This document shows positions 10,875-22,568 of a stretch of 64,000 nt of DNA, one piece after another (within the stretch, counting starts at the first letter, position 1; every line of letters begins with the position of its first letter). The position numbers and the translations under genes are program-made. The notes under the pieces were generated by a model. That model was not told where the DNA came from. It saw nothing but the letters and a program-made list of their open reading frames with translations, and did no database searches. This DNA is from Adineta steineri. Lineage: Eukaryota; Rotifera; Eurotatoria; Adinetida; Adinetidae. Where the stretch lies: positions 62,001 through 126,000 of the forward strand of contig CAJNOI010000205.1 of the NCBI GenBank assembly GCA_905250115.1, in the 5' to 3' direction.

Positions 10875-10943
10875 AGTAAGGGTGTGGATGTGGGTGTGGA
10901 TGTATCTTGTCTCCTTACATAGACACTCACCCACCCTTACTTC
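10875..10943. repeat. TGTGGG-type fold-back element
   Basis: The left arm AAGTAAGGGTGTGGATGTG continues GGTGTGGATGTA; the right arm ends CACTCACCCACCCTTACTT. The outermost AAGTAAGGGTG and CACCCTTACTT are perfectly complementary, and the interior is G/T versus C/A rich with a loop of about 10 bases. Confidence 0.8.
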
Positions 10944-11130
10944 TTAACGTTGAAAATATGTCGTTAGGCTCTTATTCTGCATGAAGACTGAATAATATTG
11001 TATTTGCATATTCATCGTATATGCCATATCATTTTTCTAACAAAACAATATTTATTAAATTTATTTATTTATTATATTTTTCTCCATTAACATGATTTTT
11101 GTAATAATATTTAGAAACATTCCGTCATGC

Positions 11131-11195
11131 ATCTTTAGGGTGTGGGTGTGAATATGGCTAAATAAAAGATGAATTCACACCCACACCCCCAAGAT
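11131..11195. repeat. TGTGGG-type fold-back element (best-preserved copy)
   Basis: Two 23-base arms (11131-11153 and 11173-11195) are complementary at 21 positions around a 19-base loop. The left arm is ATCTTTAGGGTGTGGGTGTG plus AAT; the right arm ends CACACCCCCAAGAT. This copy, with others, defines the outer end of the family as ATCTT(GA)GGGTGTGGG. Confidence 0.9.
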
Positions 11196-14100
11196 ATTGT
11201 CCATACCAAACTATACAAAGTCGAACAGAAATACTTTCCTACAACGAACAGAAGAGAACTTCCGATACATGTGGGAAGAACATATAAATTACTTTGAAGG
11301 ATATATGCTTCAACGATTTGTATACTCTCAATCAGAAGTCCAAAATACTTCGAAAAACATCGATGAGTTTACTTATTCATCTTACAGACCATCTGTGGTA
11401 ACTATCAATTTTCTTAACGAGGAATGCATAGTTTTCAAGAAAATGGTAAATATCCCAAACAGATATAGCGCTGATTTCTTTTTCTCAAATTGAAGACTGT
11501 TTCTAACAGAAATGAACTATTTATATTTATATTATTTGTTTCCTTTTCCGATGGTAGCATGAGACGACGTGAAAAGTTTAATTATTTATTTTTAATCCAT
11601 TTCTTTTTACTATATATGACTTTCTATAGGGCCGACAATTTCCTCATGCATTGTTGTGTTCTTTTACTCTTTTATTTACTGGTGAAGATTAGCCGATTAG
11701 CTGTTTTAATGTCTTTTGTTGTGACAGTGTATTGTTTTTTTGAACGTTTTTCTCCTGCCTTAACTCAAATTAAGCGTTGAGTGAGTTTTACTGAATAAAT
11801 ATAGTTTTGAATTTTTAGTTTTGTTTTTAATACGTCGTGCCATCCACTAAGTATGTTTGACTAATGTGTTGACCGACTTTTATTGACGAAACAGACTTCT
11901 GATTATTATTTTATTTTCACAATCTATGTCATGGTTTGAGAATAAGCCGATTCATCTTTTCAGTAGCTTTTACAATTAACAAGCACTTCTGTCATTTTCT
12001 TCTTTGAAATAATCTGATTTATGTCGTTAGGATTACTCTTACTGATGAAATACACTGCTGAATGTTTGTCATGTTTGTTAACTGCACTTAATTAATCAAA
12101 ACTGTAGGTAAAACACTGTGCACAACTTCTATCAGTAACACATAGGATTTGAAATTCTCAACTTGCACAAGTGTATCTATTTTATTCGAATAACTTCTAT
12201 GTATACGATATACTTCTTTCGTCTTCCTTTTATTAACAAGTGTTGTTATCGGATTATTCTTTAACTAATTTTTCTTATCTAAATATAGATCTAATCACAA
12301 CCGTTTATATAATAATATAAATACCCCAAGAAATTTCACCATAAATTTGAAAAATAAAATATAAAGAAAGAAAATATTAAAGATCGTCACCTGGAGATCC
12401 GTCTTGCATTCTATCTAATAAAGTATATTTATATCGACAAATATTAATAATATGTCTCTCTTTCCATGAGGATAATATTATCTAAATTTAGAGATTTATG
12501 GTAAGATACAAGAGTTATTTTTTTCCCTAGTATACCAAACCGATCAGTACTTCTATCATATATGTTCAAATCTACGTTATTGTGTTTTTTTATCAAGATT
12601 TTGTCATTGTTGTACTTCTATTTTTATTTTATAATCAATTTCCTTCTGTTCTTTTTTTGTCTCTTTTCATTTTTCTCCTGCAATATGAGATTAAGACTTA
12701 CGACAGATAATTACCTTTTGAAATGTGCAGCAACTTACTAAATAGCTCTTCTTTTTCTATACTCATGAGTATGAAATTCTCCTTACATTATTTTCTCTGC
12801 ACAGATAAGGATGTTCTGAAAAGAAGCCATGTGATATCATTTGTATTATATTCACTATTATCTTTAATGATCGATTTCTCAGCATATTTGTCTTAATATA
12901 GACTTTTTCTAGCATATGAATCGTGATCATTAAATGAGTTTTTTTATTCTTTTATCTTTTGACAAAAAAACGCTTTAACTAAGATAAAGAAGACACACTC
13001 ATGATATAGTGAATTCGATTTATAACACAAATGCACTTTCATAAGTTGTTGATCATTTATTACAAACACAGTAAATGACGTATTTGTTGAAAGGTTAACA
13101 ACATATTAAATGTTCTTTTTAACTTATCAGTCTTTATAAATGCGATAAATAACGTCTTTACTGGAGGTTAGCAATATATTAAAAGTTTTTTTTCTAAATT
13201 TATCATACATTAGAAACGCGATGAATGACGTCTTTACTGGAGGTTAGTAACATATTAAAAGTTTTGTTTTTAATTTATCATTTTCTATAAATGCGACGGA
13301 TGTCGAATAGATATAGCACTTTATTTTTTATTTTGTCGACGCTTTATAGACTGTGGAGAGTCTTGTGAGTATTACACATACATTTAAGACAGTTATAAGC
13401 ATAGAAGAGAAAATTCTCTGTAATTTTAGAATTTGCAGTATAAATATAAGATCAAACGACACTAGTATGAAGTGTTAAACGAAAAAGTAAGTGTGTCGTT
13501 TGTCTTTCGCTAAAGAAATAAATATACTGTTTTTGTCGTGACTCGTGAAAGATTATACTTGTTTGTTGAAGTTAGTTCTGGTTCTTAAAAACAATTTTCC
13601 TCAATGTTTCTCATATGAAATCTGTCATGAACTCCTACCAATTCCTAAGATTATAACATGGTGTAATACATCAATCGATTTAACCAATTATATCGCGCAA
13701 CTACAGTCATGCTGTGACTTTTCAGTAACATAACTAGTTTGTACATATACCTAGTATAACACTTCAATATAGTTATAACACAGCAAAATTATTTCAGATG
13801 TTGTTTTCCAAACGGATAATAAAGATTTTACTTGACTTGCTTTCCTAACTCACATGAACTTCATCTTTTGCTTTCAGTCATGCGTAACGTATAGGTTTTC
13901 CCTGAAATTTCATATAGTAAATGATAAAGAGCAAAAATAACTTTTATTTTATTATTTTTAAAACATGACTGCTATTGTTTTTGTTCGCGCTCCGTCTATA
14001 TTATAAGCCGAACTACTTAGTTATTCGAAAAACTAGAAAATCAATTGTCATAGATTTGGAAAGTTGGATAGTATGACACGAATAAATATTCTAACTTTAT

Positions 14101-14202
14101 ATCTTGTACATTGTGCATAAAGAACAAATTTGGCTGACTGAGTCATTAATTCATTCTCCATCTTCTCTTTTCAGATACTATCAAATACACATAATAGTTT
14201 CA
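11196..14202. other. Gene-poor region, no supported gene
   Basis: About 3 kb of AT-rich sequence. Open frames at 11197..11493 and 11490..11780 show no recognisable domain and the first has no ATG at its 5' end. A three-copy tandem repeat at 13067..13293 is listed separately. The segment just ahead of 14203 may contain an upstream exon or 5' UTR of the receptor gene, since a good acceptor (TTTTCAG, ending 14174) precedes its ATG. Confidence 0.55.
13067..13293. repeat. Three-copy tandem repeat of about 75 bp
   Basis: Three units begin near 13067, 13143 and 13218. Units 2 and 3 share GACGTCTTTACTGGAGGTTA-type cores (AACGTCTTTACTGGAGGTTAG in unit 2 with one change), then a run of ATATTAAAAGTTTT and an AT-rich tail ending in AAATGCGA or AAACGCGA. 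Unit 1 is more diverged. No coding potential. Confidence 0.75.
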
Positions 14203-15183
14203 ATGGCAATCTCTAATATTGTTCAATCTTGGCTCTTTCAAGGTTTTCAAATTCCATCTATTCTATTCGGTATCTTTACTCTCTATCACTTACTCATGGA
14301 TCGAGCACTTCGAAATGCACTTCACAACCATGTTATTATTGCCATGGTCTCTGTTGGTCTTATCTTGCAATTTTTCGATATTACGGCGCTCGCTTACCTA
14401 TTACGTACCGGCACTGTATTAGTATCCACAAGAACCTTTTGTGTTGCCTGGACGTTCATTCGTTCCATTGGGATTGTAGGAACACTAAATCTGGTGGCTT
14501 GGGCGTCGATTGAACGTCATATTCTTATCTTTCATCAAAAGTGGGTTGGTACGAAAACAAAGCGATTTTTTCTTCATTATCTCCCATTGGTTATATGTAT
14601 GATGTATCCTGGTGTATTTTATTTTGCTATATACTTCATTGTACCTTGTCCTATTACAATGAATTACACCAAACTAGGATGCGGTTATTATTCCTGTGTC
14701 CTTATTACCCCGTCAGTTTCAATGTATGATACTGTGGTGAATTTCTTACTGTCTCCATTTATCATTGTAATATTCAGTGTGGCTCTTATTATACGTGTTC
14801 TAGCAAGTAAATGCCGCACTCGTCAACGAATTCAATGGCGTAATTATAGGAATATGGCCATCCCATTATTATCAATATCTCTCCTCTATATCATTGTATA
14901 CTGTCCACCATTTTTCTTATATACTGCTTATAAGGCCGGTTTAACACAAATTGTAGCTACCAGTTACTATTCTATTACCGCCTCTTTGGATTACTATGCT
15001 ATAACATTCACTCCTATTATATGTGCTCTCTCATTATCTGAACTTCGAACGAAGTTTAAAATATGTTTTCCATGTTGCCGAAGACGTCGTGCTGCTGTTG
15101 GTCCACAAGCATTGATGATGACTCGTACAAAAGCAGGTCCAGCAGCTGGCCCAATAGCTGCAATAGCAACAATTGCTCAATAA
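14203..15183 (+). CDS. Rhodopsin-like (class A) seven-transmembrane receptor
   Basis: About 326 residues from the ATG at 14203; the frame is open further upstream, but a splice acceptor ends at 14174, so an upstream exon is possible. Hydrophobic segments correspond to IPSILFGIFTLYHLL, HVIIAMVSVGLILQF, a helix 3 ending in the DRY-like ASIERHILIFH, LPLVICMMYPGVFYFAIYFI, a fifth with FLLSPFIIVIFSVALIIRVL, a sixth with NMAIPLLSISLLYIIVYCPP, and a seventh around DYYAITFTPIICALSLSELR. Cys residues before helix 3 and in loop 2 can pair. The cytoplasmic tail starts CFPCCRRRR, likely palmitoylated, and ends in an Ala-rich stretch. The ligand is unknown. The receptor differs clearly from the other two GPCRs in this window. 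Confidence 0.8.
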   Translation: MAISNIVQSWLFQGFQIPSILFGIFTLYHLLMDRALRNALHNHVIIAMVSVGLILQFFDITALAYLLRTGTVLVSTRTFCVAWTFIRSIGIVGTLNLVAWASIERHILIFHQKWVGTKTKRFFLHYLPLVICMMYPGVFYFAIYFIVPCPITMNYTKLGCGYYSCVLITPSVSMYDTVVNFLLSPFIIVIFSVALIIRVLASKCRTRQRIQWRNYRNMAIPLLSISLLYIIVYCPPFFLYTAYKAGLTQIVATSYYSITASLDYYAITFTPIICALSLSELRTKFKICFPCCRRRRAAVGPQALMMTRTKAGPAAGPIAAIATIAQ

Positions 15184-15560
15184 TTGCTTCAAAACTACCA
15201 TAATTAACAAATATAAGAGCGTGATCCAATCTAAAAGTATTAACAGACACTATTTTTCATCAGAAAAGGATTTCATATTATAGTTTCCCATTCCTACTTT
15301 GCTGTTGTCATTGTATTTTTTCGTTCAGTCGTCGTTTATCATTCTATCTCATCTATTAATCATGCATTTCTTTTTACTGAACATCATTTGATTTCATTTA
15401 TGTTATGTAATTATTCATATTTTGTGTTTTATTTTAATTATTATTTCGTTTGTTTATGTGTCAAATAAAATAGGTTCGATGTATCCTAGTAGATGATTAT
15501 TATTATAACTAAAAAAAATAATCAACTGATTGCGTGAAAAGCGTACGCTTCGTGGTGAAC

Positions 15561-15648
15561 GAAGAAGGGTGTAGGTGCAGATGTGAATGCGTGTGTTTGA
15601 GAAACCAGTCTGATAGCTACACTCATACTCACCCTCTCTTACCTTCGT
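15561..15648. repeat. TGTGGG-type fold-back element (diverged copy)
   Basis: The left arm GAAGAAGGGTGTAGGTGCAG and right arm CTCATACTCACCCTCTCTTA form an imperfect inverted repeat. It is longer and more diverged than the best copies but has the same G-rich-first order. Confidence 0.55.
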
Positions 15649-15916
15649 CATTTAATGAGAAATGATATTGTACGTATATCTGAAAGTATGAAGCCAGTAG
15701 ATCCAAGCCACAAAATTGTGCAGGGACTCGTCCATATAAGAGATGTCAATGATAGGTTTTTTTCTCACCCAACTCTGTAGAAATCCAACTCGGTCTATTT
15801 CATGTGATGAAAGAGTTTTCTTTCAAACCGTAGATTACTCCAAGCATTGACTGTTCACTAAACAGTAACGGATTACCTACATATAAGCCCATAGTGTAAC
15901 ATAAATTTAAGAAACA

Positions 15917-15993
15917 TGAAGGGTGTGGGTGTGTGTATGTGAGTGCGGATCTTGGTAGAGATAAGCTGATTACCCACAGCCATCCTCAAGATT
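15917..15993. repeat. TGTGGG-type fold-back element
   Basis: The left arm GAAGGGTGTGGGTGTGTGTA is followed by a right arm TACCCACAGCCATCCTCAAGAT. The right end again shows the family terminus CCTCAAGAT. Confidence 0.75.
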
Positions 15994-16025
15994 TAACTCA
16001 ATTTGAGCATTTAGACTATAAAAAC

Positions 16026-16164
16026 AAATATCTTCATATAACGTTTCAGCTATGTCTTATCTTTTCATTAAAATTTCGATTGAACTCAATTTGAAATTAG
16101 GTATACAAAAATTTCTTCATATGACTTTCAGCTATATATCTTCTCATTTGATTTAAATTTTGAT
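16026..16164. repeat. Degenerate direct repeat, two copies of about 56 bp
   Basis: The segment around 16026-16081 (AATATCTTCATATAACGTTT, CAGCTATGTCTTATC, AAATTTCGAT) recurs at about 16108-16164 (AATTTCTTCATATGACTTT, CAGCTATATATCTTC, AAATTTTGAT). It lies directly ahead of a TGTGGG element. Confidence 0.55.
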
Positions 16165-16236
16165 CTTGAGGGTGTGGGCATGAGTATGAAGAGAGTATGA
16201 TGTACGCATCCACCCACCCACACCTGTCCTTGAAGG
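16163..16236. repeat. TGTGGG-type fold-back element
   Basis: The left arm begins with the full family terminus ATCTTGAGGGTGTGGG (16163-16178). The right arm CATCCACCCACCCACACCTG is followed by TCCTTGAAG. The left terminus mirrors the CCCTCAAGAT right ends of other copies. Confidence 0.8.
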
Positions 16237-17679
16237 GTTAGTGGTTAGATGTATGAAAAAGCAAATCATATTTTTTCTAGGATTCGTATTTTTTTTATCA
16301 TCAAACGTATTATTAACCAAAATAACAATAACAAATAGAAAGAAATATATTCTTCAGAGCACATGAAAAAGTTAATAAATAGGAAAAATTCTAGATAAAA
16401 TCATATAGGAAACATATTTTCGATGGATTCTTACGATGTTTATAATTAAATAATTTAATTTACGTTTTTCATGACCATATTGATCGCTATTGAACTCAGT
16501 TCATAATCTGATACAATATTTTAAATCCAATATCTATACCATAGCTAAAACCATTTTTATTATATTTTTTGTATATTATAGAAAGAGATCTGTAGACTCT
16601 TCGAATCATAAATATTTTTCAGTTATTGTAGTTATCTGATGTAAAAAACTATGTGAACAAGAATGTTTTGTAAATAATAATCTAATAATCATCTATTTAT
16701 TTTAGCATAAGTAATCAACTAATATCTGATCTATTTGAATATTCATGTATTCCTCAACAGCAAAACTTATTCATAGAGTTACTAATATGAAATTGTAAGT
16801 AGAGATTAAAAGGTGCATGACTTCAAATTTTATTATCATGACGTAAATAACAATATATATGCTAAATAAAACTGAGACATTTACGTCAATATCTACGTCA
16901 TAGACCACAGTATATCAACAATTTCAAAAAGAATTTATCAACTCACCTACTATATCACGAATGATTCAGAGAACCTGACATGCGTTACTATGATTCATCA
17001 TCAATTGTAAACAATCATGATATTTGTTGTATGATACTAGATAACACATTTTTCTCTTCTTTAGTAAATAAAACTAAATAAGAACTGTGATTTCCTACAT
17101 TATTAACCGCATGTGTAAGTAATAATATTTTTGATCTAGCAAATAATCGAATAGGTAAGGGATAGTTTTTCTGAGAATAATCGTATGTCTCATTTTCTTG
17201 TAATACATATGTTAATATTATTAAAAATTATTTTATTGAATGAAATACATAAGAATAATTTACATAATTATATAACTATAATCAATAGCAAAACAAATTT
17301 CATACGAACTCTGTCTATATCATAAAAAAATACAACGTCATTAAAACGTGGTGGTTTTTTTTTCTTGTGGCAAACAAAATTGTCGTTTTCTTGTTTTTTC
17401 TTTCATTCTTCTATTTAGGTAAGAATAGAAGCAAAAATAAAAAATAAAATACACAGCATGGTGTTGCCAAGCGTTGCATATATATATATATTTATATGTC
17501 TACACATATATATGTATATGAGAGAGTGACATAAAAACGTATGAAAAATATATTTGTAAAGCATCGTTCATATAGAAGTATCTTTGTAGTAAAATATTCT
17601 ATTTAATTATTGAAGTATATTATTTATAACATATTTTCTTTTATAGAAGTTTTACATATAAATCTATTATTGAAGTATT

Positions 17680-19104
17680 ATGTCGACAAAATCATCGACT
17701 TCATCTAAAAAATCAGCCAGTAAAAGACTTGGTAATTGGATTGATATGTTTATAAAATAATAAATAAAAATTTATTGTTTTAGGTAATTTTACAATTACT
17801 TGCCCTGATTTAACTGATGAAAAAAAAGAAGCAAGCACTTATACGTAAATATAATATTAGATTATTTGTCTTGTTCATAATATAAATATGTATAGTCTCG
17901 AAGTACCTTCATCATCAACAACACTCAATTATCATGGACAAACTATTGATGTTAACACACAACAATTCGATACTCTTCGTGTATTAGGACGTGGTTGTTA
18001 TGGATATGTACTTGCTGTAAAAATTGATGGTTATCCAGATGTTCAAATGGCTGTTAAAGTAATAGAATAAAATTTATATATATTAGACAATTTCATTTAT
18101 CATAGAGAATAGCACTTGAAACGAAAGAAGAACGTCAAGCATCAACATATACAGATTTAACAACAATTCAAAAAGTTGGTTCACATAATTATCCATATAT
18201 TATTTCTTATTATGGAGCTGTTATCGATAGAGTAAATTATATTTTTATTTTTATTTTAAAAATAAAATATTTTTTAGGAAAGTAGTGAATTAGTTATTTG
18301 TGTAGAATTAATGGATGCATCACTGGATAGATTTTATCAAACAATGCATTCATTTGATAATGTTACCTATACAGAATTTGATCATGTTTTATGTCGTCTA
18401 ACTCATAATGTAAAATATTTATTTATTAAAATATTTAATAATTTAATATATTTAACAGATAACATCAGCACTTCATTTTCTTAAAACTCATCGAATTTTA
18501 CATCGTGATGTTAAACCACAAAATATGCTTGTTAATAAACAATGTGTATTTAAATTATGTGATTTTGGTATTAGTCGTCAAATGCGTATGTCTCAATCAA
18601 TAGCTGTTGGTTCTGTTCAAGGAACTGAAGCTTATTTACCGGTGTGTAGGAAAAAAATTTATATTCTAATTTTTATTATCTATTATAATAGCCTGAATTA
18701 ATTGGAGAAACTGGTCAAACTTATGGTATTCGAGCTGATATGTGGGCATTAGGAATGAGTTTGCTTGAGATTGTCACTGGAAAACAACCATTTGCAAATT
18801 TAAGTTCATTTCATACAATAACAGCTATTCGAACCTGGAATCTAACACTACCAGTAAATTCAAAAACTTCAAATGATATGAAACAACTTCTAACATATTT
18901 GTATGTTAATTTTATCTTGTTTTTTCTTCAACTATTTATTTTCGTTTTATCATTAGACTTAAAAGAACTGTTGAAGAACGACCAAAAACTTATCTTGAAA
19001 TACTTGAAATACCATCGATACGAGATGTTAGTGAAAATCCATCAGATGAAGAAAAAGCATTTGTAATTCGTATACTCGATAATTTACTTCCATTAAATGA
19101 ATAA
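17680..19104 (+). CDS. MAP kinase kinase, MKK3/6-like
   Basis: A dual-specificity kinase of the stress (p38) branch by resemblance. Eight exons join in phase: 17680..17731, 17784..17844, 17896..18058, 18106..18231, 18278..18409, 18459..18641, 18692..18900 and 18957..19104, giving about 357 residues. Visible kinase motifs in order: glycine loop GRGCYGYV, ATP-binding Lys in MAVKRIA, the MKK3/6-type hinge CVELMDASLDRFY, catalytic loop HRDVKPQN, DFGIS, and PPELIGE with ADMWALGMSLLE. The activation loop (MRMSQSIAVGSVQGTEAYLP) does not show the clean SxxxS/T spacing of MAPKKs and is about two residues longer, so activation may differ. A short Ser/Lys-rich N-terminus precedes the kinase domain. Start at the first ATG ahead of a phase-consistent exon 1. 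MKK family confident; MKK3/6 subgroup likely. Confidence 0.88.
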
Positions 19105-19678
19105 ATAGAAATATTTTAAATAAGGTGTTTTTTTTACTTAATAAAACTATAGTTCTTCGAGAAAAAAAATCATTGGCATTTTATTTTTAATTATTGATTT
19201 AAATAACAAGATTTTAGGCCTATAATCAAGAGGAAAGAAAATCGAGGCTTCATCAAAGTTCACTTGCACTCGATGTACTGAAAGTATGTGTGAAGTACAG
19301 GTAAAGTATGAGTGAAATACACATTCCTGAAGACTCGTTTTTCTCTGCTTGCCTATACCTAATTTTTGTATACTTGTTAAAGATGTTTAATTTTAAAAGA
19401 ATAAAAATATTTTTCTTTTGGATTAATACTTCATTACTTTTAAGAACAAATGATTTTTATCACAATGTTGATTAGGTTCTTTCAGTAAAATAGAAACCTT
19501 TGCAATACAATTTCTATTTGTATCCTATTGAAAATATATATGAAAATCGTAACAATGTTTTATATTTAATATAAACTTTTGTAAAAAGTACTTTCGGTTA
19601 ATCGTTTGTTTGTTTTTCTTTTCAAATATAAAAACAATACACACAAATATATATATACATTACACATTTAATCAAGAA
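19105..19678. other. Convergent intergenic spacer
   Basis: About 570 bp between the 3' ends of the MAP kinase kinase (+) and the WD40/zinc-finger gene (-). AT-rich, with presumed 3' UTRs and polyadenylation signals; no gene seen. Confidence 0.6.
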
Positions 19679-21880
19679 TTATATAAGAAGTGTTTTTGTA
19701 CTATAAGTTGTTATAGATGAATCCGATGAAAATCCATATGTATTTGGTATTGGTGATGTTGCTGTTACTTCTTGTTTTGTTTCTAGTACAAGATTTTCTG
19801 TATGAACTCGTAAATGATCACCAAACTTTTTCAATGGTACCCATTTCATACAATGTTTCCATAGACATCGTTGAATCTTTTCGAGAGAAAGAAAATGAAA
19901 GCATATACATAAATTCAAAAATAAAAGAAATTTACTGTTGAAGAATGTTGTACATGAAAAAGTCGTGCATGAATAAAAACATCTTCACGACGAGAAAATG
20001 GTTGTCGACATGATGCATACTAGAATACAATATATAAAGATTTTTCTTTTCTATTCAAAAAAATAAAATCATTTGAATTTACTTCACATCTATATACTTG
20101 ATTAATGTCACATTGTAAAATTTCAATTGTTCCACTTTCCATTCCGCAATAAACCTTTGAAAAAAACCAAAGAGATAAAAAATTTCGATTTATTTTATTT
20201 TTCTAAATATACAAGATTATTTTTATAAATCATTGAAATAATTGATTGACTTGTTGATGTTGTTAATTGTTGAATTAATTCATGTGTTTGAATATTAAAT
20301 ATTTTGATAAGACCATCAAGTGATGAAGCAATTAATAAATTTTGTTGTTGATTCATTGCAATATTTGTTACAGCTTTTTCAAATTCTTTATATTCATATA
20401 TAATTGTACCGTTTAGAAAATTATGTACAATGATTTTTTTATCTGCTGAGCAACTATATAGAAAATGATGAACTGAATCAATAATTAATTGACGTGGAGA
20501 TTTTGTATGGCCTTATTGAAAAAAAAATAGAATTTCTATATAAAATAGAAACAAAAAAAATACCTGTTAATGTTAATCGTCGTTGTTCATTAAGTAAAGA
20601 AATAACAACTATAGATCCATCGAAAGATGATGCAATTAATAAGTGACGACCATCTGGATCACGTGTAGCTGCGACTGCTGATACAACATAGGGTGAACAT
20701 TTAATTGTATGTATAACACACATCTATAAAATATAAATAAAAAATAAAGAAAGAAAAATCGAATTTTAATTTTACCTTTTTTAATGAAATAAATGCAACT
20801 TCACCTGAACCTAATCCAACCATTAAAATATGAAATTTAACAGCTGTACAATGAACAGGAGCAGCAAGCATTATTTCGCCTTTGGATTCATGTGATGGAT
20901 GATCACGATATAATCTGACTGTTTGATCAAAACCAGCTACACATAATATTGTACCACCAAATCGTTTACAATGTGCTACTTGTAATGTTTGTGTACCACC
21001 ATTTGGTGTAAATATTGGTTGATGTCGAGGATGTTCTGTAAGTGTTTGAGTTTGATAAAATCGTACTTGACCATTTAATGAACATGAATAAAGTAAACCA
21101 CGATACATACGTAAGCAAACAATGGGACTTTGATGTTTTGTTAACATAATACCAGCACGTGGTTGTTGATATTTAGTACGTTGATGAGTTTTACCTAGTC
21201 GACGACGATGCATTATACGCCAAGCTTTATAATAATTAACTTTTGGATAATATTGTATAGATGATATTTTCGTTGATATTAATGGATTATGACCAGGACG
21301 ACGACGTTTAAGTACATTACCGAGAATCTCAGGACCAACATGTGATCGAGCAGTTGTACGAAATAAACCTGAGCATGTACCAAGTAAGAAATCAATAAGT
21401 TGTGGACCTGATATAGTAATTAAGTCATAGGATAGATCATCATCAACTCTCTAATTTAATTTACAAAAGAAAAATAATATTAAATTTTTAGTATTAACAA
21501 TTATTCTCATTAGATTTTGTATATACCTGTTCAGCTGATATTCGTTGAAGTTGATCACGTACAAAGAAAACTTTCATTTCAAGGGGCATTGTTTGTTCTA
21601 ATGGTTGTTGTAAATTTCTTGAATTTTTTATTGATTTAGCAAACAATTTTCGTCTCATTTTATCCAGATCTTTTCGTTCAACAAAATGATGTTGTAATTT
21701 TGATTTTTGAGCGATTTGTAAACATAATTGAGAGAGAAGATCACGACCACGAGGGGATGATAATGAACCAAGAAATGTACAACGAAGTGAAGATGATGAA
21801 GCGGATAGACCATGATGAATCGTGCTACCTGTAGTTTCCATTTCGGACATGGTTATTGTTGAATGATTTAAACAATTCAA
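19679..21880 (-). CDS. WD40-repeat protein with two C-terminal C2H2 zinc fingers, ZNF106-like
   Basis: Seven exons join in phase on the minus strand: 21527..21880, 20776..21450, 20564..20723, 20213..20511, 20083..20154, 19936..20019 and 19679..19876, for 613 residues. The N-terminal 200 residues are basic with no recognised fold. WD40-type blades follow: SPIVCLRMYRGLLYSCSLNG, FGGTILCVAGFDQTVRLYRD, LLIASSFDGSIVVISL, HHFLYSCSADKKIIVHNF, LLIASSLDGLIKIFNI and LVYCGMESGTIEIL. The C-terminus has two TFIIIA-type fingers with spacing C-x4-C-x12-H (CEYASCRQPFSRREDVFIH and CLWKHCMKWVPLKKFGDH). A WD40 propeller followed directly by C2H2 fingers recalls the C-terminal half of ZNF106, an RNA-processing-linked protein, but the protein is much shorter, so that name is a suggestion. 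The exon structure is well supported; function is inferred. Confidence 0.8.
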
Positions 21881-22568
21881 AAGATTTTATTACGATTACG
21901 ATTAATTGTCTTAATAATAAATACAAGAAATATGAACGGTCAAGTCAAGTCAAATCTGTTGCAACTCACGAGAAGAATTGGTTGTAAACTACCAATCAGT
22001 ATTATGTAAAATACCTCGACATTAGTAAAATAATTAATGTATCGAATAATTCCAAGTTTACATGTATTTTTGTCACGTTTTTATATTAATTAATGAAATA
22101 GACCCGTGTTGGAGTAATTAGAAATAATTAAACTATAAAAAAAAAGTTAATATGTTTTGAATTCGAAAGATGGCGCTCATTTCATTGAATGATTATCATC
22201 GCTATCTGGCTGATGTAATGAAATGTAATTTTGTCAATCGAAATTTGCTTGAATAGTACTTTTTTCAAATGAGAATCTTCCTGATATCGAAATAAAGATC
22301 GCATAATGCTAGATTGATATATTCTCAGTATTTCATGAATCTTCATTAAAGTCTATATTCGGACATGAGAACTACCGGTGATTCAATAATATTATTATTA
22401 TTGGTTTTGGAAAGTGAAGGTGTTGATTATGGAACCACAGCTGCATTATTTTCGCATATTCGTGCAGGTGTATTATTTATTAATAGCAACGAAGATAAGA
22501 GTATGTCTTTTTCTATTTATATTCGTTGTTGTTTTCGATCAACCATAGCATAATCCGTAAATAGTACA
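21881..22568. other. Divergent promoter region
   Basis: About 690 bp between the start codons of the WD40/zinc-finger gene (-) and the SGNH hydrolase gene (+). It probably holds both promoters. An open frame at 22365..22553 (plus) has no family resemblance. No conserved site recognised. Confidence 0.5.

Larger units (their letters stand above)
15184..17679. other. Gene-poor region, no supported gene
   Basis: Very AT-rich sequence between a GPCR and a MAP kinase kinase. It contains three TGTGGG fold-back elements (15561..15648, 15917..15993, 16163..16236) and a degenerate direct repeat (16026..16164). Polypurine and (TA)n stretches near 17480-17520 precede the kinase gene. No gene recognised. 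Confidence 0.6.

Noticed and set aside
10567-10930. Minus-strand frames upstream of the F-box exon
   Set aside because: They overlap each other out of frame, contain a TGTGGG element and show no family features.
11197-11780. Two overlapping plus-strand frames of 98 and 96 codons
   Set aside because: No ATG at the 5' end of the first, no domain, and the second is a chance hydrophobic AT-rich frame.
19105-19678. CRISPR-like or other regular repeat arrays anywhere in the window
   Set aside because: No direct repeats with regular unique spacers were seen; the only regular array is the coding LRR one.
22365-22553. Possible alternative first exon of the SGNH hydrolase gene
   Set aside because: It ends at a donor in the same phase, but the exon at 22569 encodes a clean signal peptide and is closer; no evidence for the upstream one.
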